DNA from: Xenoacremonium recifei
Taxonomy: Eukaryota > Ascomycota > Sordariomycetes > Hypocreales > Nectriaceae
Direction of reading: 5' to 3'
Length of the DNA stretch: 64,000 bases
NCBI GenBank assembly: GCA_012184525.1
Contig: WOFQ01000027.1
Span: 186,001-250,000, forward strand
Shown: positions 34,780 to 45,810 of the stretch, piece after piece
How positions within the stretch are numbered: the first letter of the stretch is position 1
Layout: each line of letters begins with the position of its first letter
The notes under the pieces: model-generated
Told to the model about the DNA's origin: nothing
The model's database searches: none
Seen by the model: only the letters and a program-made list of their open reading frames with translations
Translations under genes and position numbers: made by a program

Positions 34780-36074
34780 CTAGATGATACCTTTAAGAAT
34801 ACTGGCTTCCGCATTGAGAATCGACGCACCAGCAGCACCAAGAACAGCTATACCACAACATATTAGGTCATTTACGAGCACAGGGTTAAGTCTAGAGTGG
34901 ACTTACTATTGTGACTTAGCGCAACAAATTTCACGTCGAATAACCCGGATGTATCCTTACGAATACGGCCAATGCTGACACTATAACCGCCGTTTAGGTC
35001 ACGGTCCAGACGTGGCTGAGGGCGATCTTCCTCTTCAAACACCACAATTGGCGGGTTTGGCGCTGATGGGCAGCCGAGCTTCTGGGCGTCCGACGTATAA
35101 TCGCGTAGCGCAAGCTTGATCTGCTCGGTACTGGGAGATTCTGCCTCAAACTTGATGCTCACGCATGCAACATGCCCATCCATCACGGGCACGCGATTGC
35201 AAGCAGCCGAAATACGAAGGCCAGTTTGAGCCTTGAACGACCTGCCCTCCTCACAGAGTTCTCCCAGAATCTTCTGTGCCTCGGTTTCCAATTTGTCCTC
35301 CTCTCCCTTGATGAAAGGCACTACGTTATCTATGATATCCATGGACGAGACGCCAGGATACCCAGCACCTGAAACTGCCTGCATCGTAACGACGGAAATG
35401 GAGGATATAGGGCCAAAAGAAGCTTGGAGAGCCGCGACAGGACAAATAAGCCCGACCACTGCGCAGTTGGAGTTACATACTAGAAACCCCCTTTTTAGGT
35501 TATATACTGAACGTTGGTGAGGGACCAGGTCGAGGTGAGAGAGATTAACAGTTGGAACAACAAGGGGAACGAGCGGGTCGTTACGGTGATTCTTGGCGTT
35601 GGAGAAGACCGGTATATCGGCCTTGAGAAACTCCATCTCTAGATACTTGTCAGTTATGTTCTGTTTGGGCAAGGGAAATTACCATACCGATATCTCCAGC
35701 AACATCCGCGTCGAGCCCACTAAATACAAGATCGCAGTCTCCAAATTCAGAGGCCTTACAATCCTTTACGATCATACCCGCAGCGGAACCCATTGGTTTA
35801 GACTGTTTCCAAAGAACCGCATCTTTGTACTTCTTTCCAGCTGAGCGGGAAGAGGCGCCAATAGCATGAAGCGATAGGTAGGGGTGCTGAGCGAGGAGAA
35901 GGATGAAGCGTTGGCCGACGGAACCTGTACATCCAAGAACGCCTATAAATTGTAGGTCAGTAATCACTTGGTCCCTGAATCATTTCATGTCTAGCAATCG
36001 GCCTTTTTGGACATTATGGATACTGGGAACAGGATATCCGTACCGCACTTCTTCTTGAGGGATTGGGATTCCAT
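34780..36074 (-). CDS. Aspartate-semialdehyde dehydrogenase
   Basis: Four exons (36074-36044, 35942-35688, 35638-34907, 34847-34780) give 361 residues. The first splice restores the NADP-binding loop GVLGCTGSVGQRF. Also visible: FSGLDADVAGDIEMEFLKA, the active-site cysteine in LVCNSNCAVVGL, the substrate-binding arginine and catalytic histidine in CNRVPVMDGHVA, and a C-terminus HNTVLGAAGASILNAEASIL made by the last splice. It reduces L-aspartyl-4-phosphate to aspartate semialdehyde, the second step to homoserine. Yeast Hom2 is the housekeeping version. Finding it next to aspartate kinase and homoserine acetyltransferase suggests a cluster-dedicated extra copy, though I cannot see whether another copy exists in the genome. 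Confidence 0.92.
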
Positions 36075-36831
36075 GTTGACTGTGTACTTTGAAGTAGCTG
36101 AAATAATGTTTGAGAGATGTAATTAAAGCGAGAGGCTACACATAATCGGTGCCATAGGCCTTACTAGATATCTGATGGGTAGCCAAAGCTTGGAAGTCAC
36201 AACTGCTCGCGGTAAGTCTCGGAGCCTCAGTACATTCGTAAATCACTGCGGAAGGGGTGGCTCGCAAACGCCGACCTCCAAAGCTGCAAGTTAGTAAACG
36301 CCATACAGATCAAACGTCGATTAGTTCACGAAATCGCCTATCAAGGAAGCCGGCGAGCTTATTGGAAGTCAGCCTTCAAACGCCGAAACCCGCCCTTGGG
36401 AGCTCCGCACTACAGCCGAGCAAAGGCCGTCCACCACACCAACCCCATTATGAGGTAGGTAAGAAAAGACACCAAGTAGTTGTCCTATCAATAGAGGTAC
36501 GTCGATGTCCAGAACAAAACAGTGCAATTCCGTTTGCTAGGTGGCGGTAGAATATGGAGGCTGTAACGCCGACCGCCTAAATGGAATCTCTGGTAGACTA
36601 AAGAGGGCATCTTACATACACTACCTGAGCGTATTGGAAAATATGGACAGCATACTGAGTTGGAAATATTCTCTAAGATTGGATTCCTTGCATGATTTAC
36701 ACTCTGTTCTATTGATTGTTCGCCGACATGAAGATTCTTGCTAGAGACGAGGCCAAAATAGAAACGAAATGAAACAGGAGCCATGTTTTCCCCTATCCAT
36801 CCTTACACTCTGGACATATGCATATTCAACA
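36075..36831. other. Intergenic region
   Basis: About 760 bases upstream of the semialdehyde dehydrogenase and downstream of aspartate kinase. Small frames (36257-36550 plus, 36488-36784 minus) overlap each other and resemble nothing known. Confidence 0.4.
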
Positions 36832-38600
36832 TCAATATAACCACGGCCCTTTGTCTATCAGTAAATCGTGAATAGCTCTGAGTGACGGATATGCTTACCT
36901 TTGATGAGGCGATTTTCCTGCTCTCTATGCGTCGGAATCCTCAAAACCTGACTGTGTATTACCTCCATAGCCTTGACTGCTTCCTCTTCCCTGACGACCA
37001 CCCTGGGAATTCGTTAAGACATGGACTCTAGAGAGAAATATGGCAAGACTTACGACACGTTGATCTCACTAGCTCCCTGGCTAATGAGATATATGTTGAT
37101 CTTGGCTGCAGCTAGCGATGATAATATTTCGGCGGAAATTCCGACCATATTCCTCATCTTGTGGCCTACAACAGTAACAATACTCATATCCTGCAACACA
37201 GAGACCTAACAGTGTTGTTAGCCTTGATACGCTGCGTGGCCAGATGCCAAACCTCTCACCTTGCCATATGTTTCCAAATCCGACCTTAGGATATCATACA
37301 TACTATCCACAGCATCTGGGGCTTGAAGTGCCAGGCTCACATTTCTTCCGCTTGTAGTGACAAGGTAGGCATCAATGGAGCACTCCTCAAGGCGCTTAAG
37401 GACACTGGATACTTGGGAACTCGTGTTCTGCTTGCAAAGAACGTTTAAGAGCATAATGTCGTCTTTAGCTGTAACAGCTGTAGGTCGCCGCCGCTCCTTT
37501 TTGTCGCCGTGATACCCGTTCTTAAGCATAAAGTTGGATACTGGAGGAGGTAGAGGTTCCTTTGCGTCTTCAGCTGAGGAACAGGGGGTAAGGGCCTCGA
37601 GTGGCGGCGAGTGTGCCCGCGATGGGTATATGATAGTACCCGAGCCCTTGGGATTGAACACATTCTTTAACCGTAGTGGAATGTTGGCTTCACAGACTTG
37701 TCCCATTGTTAGGGGATGAATGACTTCGCTCCCATAGTATGTGAGTTCCATTGCTTCTTCGGGCGTTGCTGTGGATAACAACCTTGCTGATGCAATCTTT
37801 CTTGGGTCCGTGGTAAAAATGCCATCGACTTCTTTCCAGATTTGTAGTTCCGCGGCATTCATTCCAACAGCACACATCGCAGCACAGAGATCTGAGTATC
37901 CTCGTCCAACTGTCTTGAGAAGTGAATCCGGCATGATTCCAAAGAATCCTGTAACAACTGGAATTCGATCTGTAACACTGCATAATCTCTTCGCGATCTC
38001 TTCGGCGAGGACCTGGTAGAACCTTGAGTCAAGTCTCTCCAATGCCGATTTCTGATCTCGTAGATTTGTACCGAATGCGGTTTCGACAATGTTGTCCAGC
38101 ACTACGGCCTCGGCCGGAAAGCCACTGCTAGTCAAGACTGCGGCTACAACAAAGCATGCAAGTTTCTCCCCTAGAGCAACAATCCGGTCTTGGGTGCGAG
38201 GCGACAGCTCTCCTATCACCTGAGCAGCAAGCAGAAACTTTTGCAAACCATCACACTCCCGCGAAATCGCCGCGCAAGTGCTCTGATATGCTCCATCGTC
38301 TGTGATATTCAGGTTCTGCCTCAAAATGTAGAAATGGTTATTTCTGATGGTTTCGATAGTCTTCAATAGTTGGATCTGAGCGCCGTGACCAGCCTGTGCA
38401 AGAGTGATACACTCCAGTAATAAACTTGTGGTGCCGCTTGCTTTTGTAGAGCCAGAAACAGCTGAGCAAACAATAGCGACGTTGTAATCCTTGCAAAAAG
38501 AGGGGATAATTTTTTTGTGTATCGAGTCAAGACGCTTGCCTAGGCTTGTGCCGCCGTATTTCTGAACTAGCCATGGTTTTGAGGATGTTAATGTTGACAT
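36832..38600 (-). CDS. Aspartate kinase
   Basis: Four exons (38600-37260, 37205-37054, 37002-36899, 36854-36832) give 539 residues, the usual length of a monofunctional fungal aspartokinase (Hom3). Signatures: VQKYGGTSLGK at residue 12, CSAVSGSTKASGTTS, VGRGYSDLCAAMCAVGMNA, WKEVDGIFTTDPRK, YYGSEVIHPLTM, and two ACT regulatory domains (MLLNVLCKQNTSSQ; SIVTVVGHKMRNMVGISAEI with INIYLISQGASEINVS). It phosphorylates aspartate, the committed step to threonine and methionine, and is normally inhibited by threonine. In the fusaric acid cluster the equivalent gene is FUB3. The regulatory domains are complete, so feedback resistance cannot be judged from the sequence alone. Confidence 0.93.
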
Positions 38601-39206
38601 TTCGAATCAAAGAAGGAAAAATTAAAGTTAATGTTTGTTTTATACAAAGAGGATGAAGACGTATTATTCAGTCGGTCAGGTTCAGAATTTAGGTAGAGTT
38701 CTCTCTGGATGATGACTACTCCGCGTTTAAAATAAAAAGGTTTCCGTGTTAGGCCCTACGAAGCCTAAAGCTATAGTAAAGAAGCCGAAAGACGGGGAGT
38801 TGTCAGCTAGGAGATTGATACCCTGGGGTTGAGCAGCTTACGGGCTAAATCGTTACCGGAGCCTGACACGGCGTTTGTTCTAGCATCATAAGTCAATCAC
38901 CGAGTCGGGATCTGAAAGCAGGGATTCACCCCACAAAGGCCTACTCGATTTCCTTGTATCCTTGCAACTGTGAATTTTGCTCCGATGCGCCTCGGGATTA
39001 TAACACATCATCCGATATGACGTATTTCGCTCACTCGGTCGACTTATGATGCCTTATGTGAAATTGGATCGAGGCCATTAACAGTAGAAAGATGAATGTG
39101 AAAAAGTTACCTCGCGATTCAGAATCTGAAGGGTACCAGATTTACAATCAACTAGTTTTCTCAAGGCCATATACAATTTAATTGTGATAGCTATTTCCGC
39201 TTTACT
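38601..39206. other. Promoter region of aspartate kinase and 3' flank of the acetyltransferase
   Basis: About 600 bases, AT-rich near the kinase start. No gene seen. Confidence 0.4.
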
Positions 39207-40550
39207 CTACCATTGCTCCACCTCCCCAGTCAAAGATTCTTCTCCTGCTCCTAGACTGTTTCTGAAGAGCGTTTCACAGAAGTCTGCCGAGACAGAATAA
39301 AAGTTCGGGAAGTCACACATCAACTTTTCCCGAATCAGCTCGTTGAGTTGTTCAAACTCCAGTAAAAAGCCGTCATGCCCATCCGAAGATCTCAGAACAT
39401 GGAGTGAAGCGTCGGGAAGATATGCCGCTAGCCGTTCTTGTTGCTCTGGAATGAATAGTGCGTCCGTCTCAACACTGACAACCAAAGCCCCTTTGGGTAT
39501 ACTTCCCAAGACTTCGATCAAAGCCTCGTCAGGTGAGCCTTGTGATCGACCGCTTGCGACATCGTGGCTATCCATCTTGTTTGTCAGATGAAGGTAGCAG
39601 TTGGCGTCAAATCGCTTGATGAACTTTTCTCCTTGGTAGCGCAGATAACCTTGTGCCGAGAAGCTTGGGTTGGCGCTAGGTCGTGGTATTCTTCCATTTT
39701 GTGCTCGTAGACCTGGAAGTTCTTGTCTCGGGAGATCTAAAACAGGCTCGACGGGCTCAGTATTCTTTCGTTGGGGTTGACGGCCAAAGCGACTGTCAAA
39801 GCTGGTGCATGAGCGATAGGTTAACATGGCGATCATGCGAGCTGCAGCTAGGCCTGAGGCAGGCTGGCCTTCTGGAACCGGATCATAGTATCCTCCTTTG
39901 AATGCTGGATCTGAGTATATACACTGCCGTTGTGTTTCCGCCCAGGATATGCCCCAAGCAGAATGATCGGCGGCCGTCGCAATGGGTATGATGCTTTTTA
40001 CATATCCCCGTGGCGTACACAAAGGCCATTCGAGTGTTGTCATGCCGCCCATGGAACCACCAATTACGGATGCTATCTCGCGAACCCCCAGTGCATCGAG
40101 GACAAGTTTGTGGGCGCGCACGTCGTCTCGGACCGTGGTCTGTGGAAAGTCGATCGCGTAATGGTGGCCAGTAGTAGGGTTCGTAGTTACCGGTGAAGCA
40201 CTGCCGTATGGTGAACCGAGAACGTTACCGCAGAAGATGAAGAAATAACGTGGATCGAATGCCTTTCCAGGCCCTATCAAGGCACTCCACCAATCTGTGA
40301 CATCGCTACTGCCCGTCAAAGCATGGCAGATGACCAAGACATTGTCACCTCTTTCGTTGAGAGTGCCCCAAGTTTTATAAGCTATCGGACATTCGAATAT
40401 GACTTGCCCCGAATCCAGACTCAGCTCGGGAGTGAGCGCGAACCTTTGGGTTTTGATCAATTTGGAATAGAAGTTTGTTGGGCTTGGATTAGTGTCGAGT
40501 ACTGTGATAACATTAGAAGAATACTGGAGGTCTTCTGGAGCCACCCACAT
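39207..40550 (-). CDS. Homoserine O-acetyltransferase (MetX/Met2 type)
   Basis: A single long frame; conserved sequence begins at NFYSKLIKTQRFAL, so I use the ATG at 40550 (MWVAPEDLQ, 447 residues). The frame is open to 40742 and the true start, or a short 5' intron, is not settled. It is an alpha/beta-hydrolase-fold acyltransferase: VAYKTWG-like YKTWGTLNERGDNVLVICHA, FCGNVLGSPYGSASP, the nucleophile elbow VIGGSMGGMTTLEWPLC, QPASGLAAARMIAMLTYRS, the acid in SVETDALFIPEQQ, and the histidine in SSDGHDGFLLEF. It makes O-acetyl-L-homoserine from homoserine and acetyl-CoA; the fusaric acid homologue is FUB5. It is divergent from the nitrilase gene and shares its promoter region. Confidence 0.92.
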   Translation of the reverse strand: MWVAPEDLQYSSNVITVLDTNPSPTNFYSKLIKTQRFALTPELSLDSGQVIFECPIAYKTWGTLNERGDNVLVICHALTGSSDVTDWWSALIGPGKAFDPRYFFIFCGNVLGSPYGSASPVTTNPTTGHHYAIDFPQTTVRDDVRAHKLVLDALGVREIASVIGGSMGGMTTLEWPLCTPRGYVKSIIPIATAADHSAWGISWAETQRQCIYSDPAFKGGYYDPVPEGQPASGLAAARMIAMLTYRSCTSFDSRFGRQPQRKNTEPVEPVLDLPRQELPGLRAQNGRIPRPSANPSFSAQGYLRYQGEKFIKRFDANCYLHLTNKMDSHDVASGRSQGSPDEALIEVLGSIPKGALVVSVETDALFIPEQQERLAAYLPDASLHVLRSSDGHDGFLLEFEQLNELIREKLMCDFPNFYSVSADFCETLFRNSLGAGEESLTGEVEQW

Positions 40551-40742
40551 AATGCCATCCCTCTTTGTCCCATTTCTAGCACAGAATTTCGAAGATGAAT
40601 GTTTGTAGTCGCCCCAAGCCGGCCGGATATGTAAAACACTTGGTCTAAGAGCCAGAATATGAGGCCACGGTTCGATAATTTTTTTGCGATTGCGAAGAAT
40701 AACTAGAACCTTAATTTTCTCCTCTGTCTTAGAAAGAGACAA

Positions 40743-41103
40743 GGTTTGTAACCGTGAATGGCATCTAACATCTTATCATCTTCGAACCACCCCTTCAACC
40801 TGCAATAATCCCTAGCTCCATACTGACTACGTGAACAATGAACCTGAGTATTCTGCAAAGGATAAGCATGCCCATGGAGATTGGCGTTTGAAGACGGGGT
40901 TTGCTTCGGCCGCCTGGCTGTGCCGCAGAACGCCGCATATCGCCGCACATTGCCGCGTATCACGGCATCCGTCTAAGTGATAGTGATGGGACGATCTATT
41001 TGCGCTAAATGATGACCTCCACACATCCCAGACACTAAATGTAGGCGGGCTGGCATATGGTCTGCCTGCTGCCCTGTTCCAGAGTTTGCTTGTACCCGTC
41101 AAG
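40743..41103. promoter_or_regulatory. Bidirectional promoter with 10-bp tandem repeats
   Basis: The region between the divergent acetyltransferase and nitrilase genes. At 40921-40960 four consecutive 10-base units read TGCCGCAGAA, CGCCGCATAT, CGCCGCACAT, TGCCGCGTAT (consensus YGCCGCRNAT), followed by ACGGCAT on the other arm. The units contain CCG triplets, the half-site read by Zn2Cys6 proteins, spaced by one helical turn. Regulation by a cluster factor is inference. Confidence 0.55.
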
Positions 41104-42466
41104 ATGTCGTTGACAAAAACTGTCAAGGTTGCGGCCATCCAAGCCGCTCCAGTGTCGTTCGATCTGCAGAAGAGTCTAGAGAAACTCCAGAGTCTCACCT
41201 CTGAGGCCGCTGCTTCCGGGGCAGATTTTGTTATCTTTCCGTATGTACCTGGTACAAGTGATGTCGTGTGTTGGTTACGCTAATGCATTTTGTTCAGGGA
41301 AGGCTTTTTATCTGCCTACCCTTGGCGATATGCTTTCGATGCTACCATTGGAGCTCGTGAGCCTCGAGGTAACGAAAACCACAGCAGGAATGGGGGACAG
41401 ACAGATAACATTGTGAAGGTCGTAAATGGTTTGCCAAATACTACGATTCCGCCGTGGCCATTCCTTCACCAGCCTATGATATCCTAGTCGAGACAGCAAA
41501 AGCAAACAGTGTGTTCCTTCAGGTAGGCATTATAGAGCAAGATGGCGGTACACTATTCTGCACAGCTTTGCTGCTTGGGCGAGATGGCACCATGCTATAC
41601 AAGCATCGAAAGGCAAGCCTCGTTCTAATTGTAGTTTCCCAGTAACACTGTGTACTTACAAGCTGTTAGCTAATACCAACTGCTGCTGAGCGCCTCGTAT
41701 GGGGTCGAGGAGCTGGTGATGGGCTGAAAGTTGTTCAAACTGATATTGGCAAAGTCGGAAGCTTGATATGGTTAGCAACTTTCCCTACCTAATGGGTTGA
41801 GATTGGCGCTGAATGAGTTGCGAATAGCTGGGAAAACTATATGCCTGCGGCCAGAATGGCTTTATACCAGCAAGGCATTGAGTAAGAGGAGAATCTTCCA
41901 CTATGTGCTACTGAAGCTGTACTGATTGTGGTAGAATCTATGTTGCCCCCAACGCTGACGATTTGCCGGCCTGGACAGCATCAATGCAACATATAGCAAA
42001 GGAGGGCCGCTGCTTCGTGATATCAGTCAATTCAGTTTGCAGAGTGTCGGACTTCCCGCCTGACTACCCGCCGTTTACATCAGAGCATCACGACAGGAAA
42101 CCTGACGGTTCGAGGTGGGAGCCAGACGACATCATCAATAGGGGCGGCTCCTGTATCGTTGGGCCACTGGGCACCTTTATCACCGAACCCGTCTGGGATA
42201 AAGAAGACATTATCTATGCGGACTTGACTATGTCTGATGTCACGGAATCAAGGGTGAGTTAAGTGGATTGTTTAGAGTGACGCAAGTGCCAGCTAACAGG
42301 AACACAACTCAGCTCGATTTCGACCCCGTGGGCAGCTACTCCAGACCAGATGTATTGTAAGTGTTGACATACTGAGCCAGGCTCTCCAATACTATACTAA
42401 TGAAGATGTAAAAGTACATTGAATGTGAATACAAGGCCAGGTAAATCGGTAGTTTTTGACGGTTGA
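41104..42466 (+). CDS. Nitrilase
   Basis: Eight exons (41104-41240, 41298-41368, 41419-41612, 41670-41770, 41828-41881, 41935-42253, 42313-42356, 42415-42466) total 972 bases, or 323 residues. The catalytic triad is complete: Glu in FPEGFLSAYPW, Lys in YKHRKLIPTAAERLVWGRG, and the nucleophilic Cys in GSLICWENYMPAARMALY. The end LDFDPVGSYSRPDVF is that of true fungal nitrilases (carbon-nitrogen hydrolase superfamily), which turn nitriles into carboxylic acids and ammonia, sometimes releasing the amide. The third intron uses a GC-AG pair (AAG/GCAAGC). Its place between the acetyltransferase and a regulator, opposite the O-acetylhomoserine enzyme, suggests a role on a nitrile or cyano-amino acid in the same pathway; that is inference. 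Confidence 0.9.
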
Positions 42467-42923
42467 TTCGGGGGACGTTAGAAAACGTTATATTCAGATA
42501 TTAACCTGGTGGAAAAGGCTGAACTGGTTTTTTTTCCGAATCAAATACCACAATCTGGACCAGGATATGTAGAAAGCCATGGCGTAAATTCTTTGCTTCT
42601 ATTATGTCATAATTCATGAGTAGCAATAAAAAACGGTTGTCCGTGGTACCAGGAACCTGATCACTAGCGCTCCAGCTTATCAGCCGTTCACCATCCCATG
42701 CTCCTTTATTGTAGATCCTGGGTCTTCTGATTGGCGTAATCCTATGCTAAAACACTCTATCTCCTCCACATGGTTCAAGAGCGATTATAAATGTCGGCCG
42801 GTTCCGTCTTACTTGTCGCGTTGGCTATTTCTTTAAGAGCTCCCCTCGCCGATACTAACCTTTCAAACCCCGAGAAACCCCAAACCTCCACACTTGCTTC
42901 GCTCCAGCGGTTTCCACTCACCC
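42467..42923. other. Spacer / promoter of Zn2Cys6 regulator
   Basis: About 460 bases. A frame starting at 42791 runs into the regulator but out of its reading frame, and I do not accept it. Confidence 0.4.
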
Positions 42924-45527
42924 ATGGCACCCCCAGCTCAGGACCCGAATGGGATCAAGAAACAATTGATGACATCCCCCGTTAAGCTTGCTTGTCTCGC
43001 ATGGTGTGTTTCCTTATCCCCGGGGAATGGCTAGCGATGGCAGCCCCTCTCTCTGTCTCTCCCGATCGCTAATCACCTACAGTCGAGCTTCTCGTACTCG
43101 CTGCGATGGATCACATCCTTGTGCAAACGTGAGACCATACTCCACCCCCAGAATCCTGCTGCTTTTGCTAATCAGGCGCATCCCCCAGTGCAAGAACCGA
43201 GAACGCGAATGCATCTACAAGCCCAGTCGGAGAGGCGGTGCTCGTATCAGGAAGAAGTCCCTTGCCCCTGATAACGCCACACGTCACACACAATTCCTTT
43301 CTGTCGAATTAGAAGAGGCTTCTCAACACTGTAAGCAACCCTCCTTAGGCTAGGCCTTCATGCATCGAGTTGCTTACCAGTTTCCGTACAGCTACTGATA
43401 CACGGAATTTCATTGGCCCCGGAGCCGGCCTGAGGCAGCTTCAAGATATTCCTCAAGACAGTGATATCATCTTTGATGCAATTTTTGCAGCTGCAATTCC
43501 AGAGGCTGGCAGCGGAAACCCCGGATCCAGTCCCACCTTCGGATTTCTTAATCCCGGAGTACCTGTTGTGAGAACGTATGAAAGTGATCAAGCTATGTAA
43601 GCCGCAACTGCCGATACCAATTACAAGTCGATATCGACACTGACACTGTTAGACTGGATGCCTATTATATCTTCATACATCCTTATTTCCCTATCCTTCC
43701 ACCGCCAATAACAACTCCAATAGACCAAGCAGTACCGCATTTCCAGAATGACATCGACAGCTTTGAAGACAAGTTTGAGCCTTCCACGCCACTCAGTCTT
43801 GCGATATCCGCCATTCTTGCACTGATACCCTCCGAATATGACACCAACCACACCGATAAGCAGTCCGTATTATTCAGGCGCAGATATGCCCAGTATCTTG
43901 TCCAATGCGCTATTGAGAGCATGGAAATCGAATCCGAGATACCAGACTCGTCCATTGAACCGTCCAAAGCCCTAGGCGAAACACCAGGCGAGTCACTTAA
44001 TAGGCAGCAACTTCATCCTCATGTCTCGCCGGAAATGGAAAGCATTATAGCATTAGACATGCTCAGTGTTTACGAGTATGCCCAAAGAGGAAATTTGAAG
44101 AAAATGCAAACTCGAGCTAGTCAAGCGTTGATGGCCGCAATGGCAATCTCACTCCACTCTTGCACTGAGGATAACGAGATATGCGAAGCCAAGCGTAGAG
44201 TGTGGTGGATGACGGCAAGTTACTCACATCATTCCACCAGGCAATTCTGACATCAGTTTATAGTATGTATGCGTTTGTCAGTGTGCGATTGTCAGCAACA
44301 CCGTAAGTGGCCTGATATGTTTACCATGATCTAGTGATTGACGCAGGACAGGAACCCTCCTTCACAGTTTTTGGCCCAAGTTTCATATCCAAACACCCAG
44401 TATTAAAATGTGATAGTGAGGTAGGTGGATTAAAATCCCACCAACCCCCTTAGTTACTTACTCATCAATACTCGATATTTTAGGCATTTTCTGTTTTTAT
44501 CCAAGCACAACAAGCAATTCTCGCCGCCACCCAATTTGTCACAGAGTTGAAGAAGGCTGTCAAAAATGGGACTGATATGACCCGAATTTATGAGCGTATG
44601 AAGGCGATGGAATCGCACTTAGAAGCCCTCAATAAGATCGCGGATACCTGGACTCTTCAAGCAACTTCGACATCGCCGATTGATCCAAGCGAGGTGGTTG
44701 TATCTCGATCATTGAGGTGCATGTCTCGGATCAAGTTGAATAGGTACGCCAGAATCCTGTGTTCCAGGCACTTATGCGCTAATAGTATGAGCAAGCGCAA
44801 GAATCAAGATCCATCGATACTGTGCGTTCTTCGATGAACCTGTATTCCCAAGCAAGCATTGCGATCTCAAGGCAAAATCCGATGAAGAGCAAAACGGTGC
44901 TGAACACAACCATCTACCTTCTTGCAGCTGTGGCACGATGTTTTCTTCAGTGTCGCCATCGTCAGGAGAAAGCAGCTCAGCATCACCCCCTGCCGTGCTC
45001 CTGACAACACCCCCGTATTCTGATCGGGAGGACAACACATCGGCTGTCTCACCATTTAACAGCCACGAGTCTGCTAAAATCTGCCTCAAATCGGCTCTGA
45101 AGATTGCGCAAGCGTTCGACGACTTACCATATCCCAATCCCACCGGACAAGAATGCCCTACTCCCTGTTACCTATCACAAGCATCAAACATCGTCTGTCC
45201 GCGGACGATGCCATCCTTCGCTTGCTGTGCAATGCAGTGTGCTTACGCACTGTTAATGGTCAGCCATAAGACAAGGTCTAAGTACTCAGACGAGGCACCA
45301 GTGACTCCGATGGCCGAGGCTCTTCTTGTACGGCTTCGGGCAGGGTTGGAGTCGATCTCAACAACATTGGATAATTATGCCGTAGCATTTGAAGCACTCG
45401 GTGGCATGCGAGGTAGGCTTCGAATGATCAGCTCTCTATCGATCCAATCGCTAATCCATTCACTTCAGACCAGATCCGGAGCTTTATCAACCCTACTGAG
45501 ATTGCGGGGGCGACTCGTGGGGATTGA
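42924..45527 (+). CDS. Zn(II)2Cys6 transcription factor, cluster regulator candidate
   Basis: A multi-exon gene starting MAPPAQDPNG. Two splices assemble the zinc cluster: LACLAC (last Cys split by intron 1) + RASRTRCDGSHPCAN + CKNREREC, giving C-X2-C-X6-C-X5-C-X2-C-X6-C, followed by the basic stretch KPSRRGGARIRKK. Later exons contain DAYYIFIHPYFPILPPP and AISAILALIPSEYD of the fungal middle homology region, then IALDMLSVYEYAQRG and EAKRRVWWMT. The last splice joins ALGGMR to DQIRSFINPTEIAGATRGD and the stop. Internal exon borders between about 44200 and 44950 are less certain. Layout and position, inside an aspartate-pathway cluster, resemble the pathway-specific regulators of fusaric acid clusters, but identity is not shown. 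Confidence 0.82.
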
Positions 45528-45810
45528 AAGGGTCAGTTCCGGCGTTTGAATCCGGGGTTGCAAAGCCCGAAGGAGCTTGATCTTATCTTCAAACCCCGGC
45601 CTCCACTCACGTCGATCCATACCCCGACCGCCGAACGAACATCAAGTGACTTCATGTATAGAGCAGTCATGTTGAGTATATGAGACATAGGACCGTCGTT
45701 TACTCTATCACCGGGCGAAATATTATAATATCATCAACGCCCCTCAGACTCTGAACTCAAACTTGCCTCACTTAACTTGTTGGATATTGTAAACCGTGAA
45801 GTGCTTCAAC

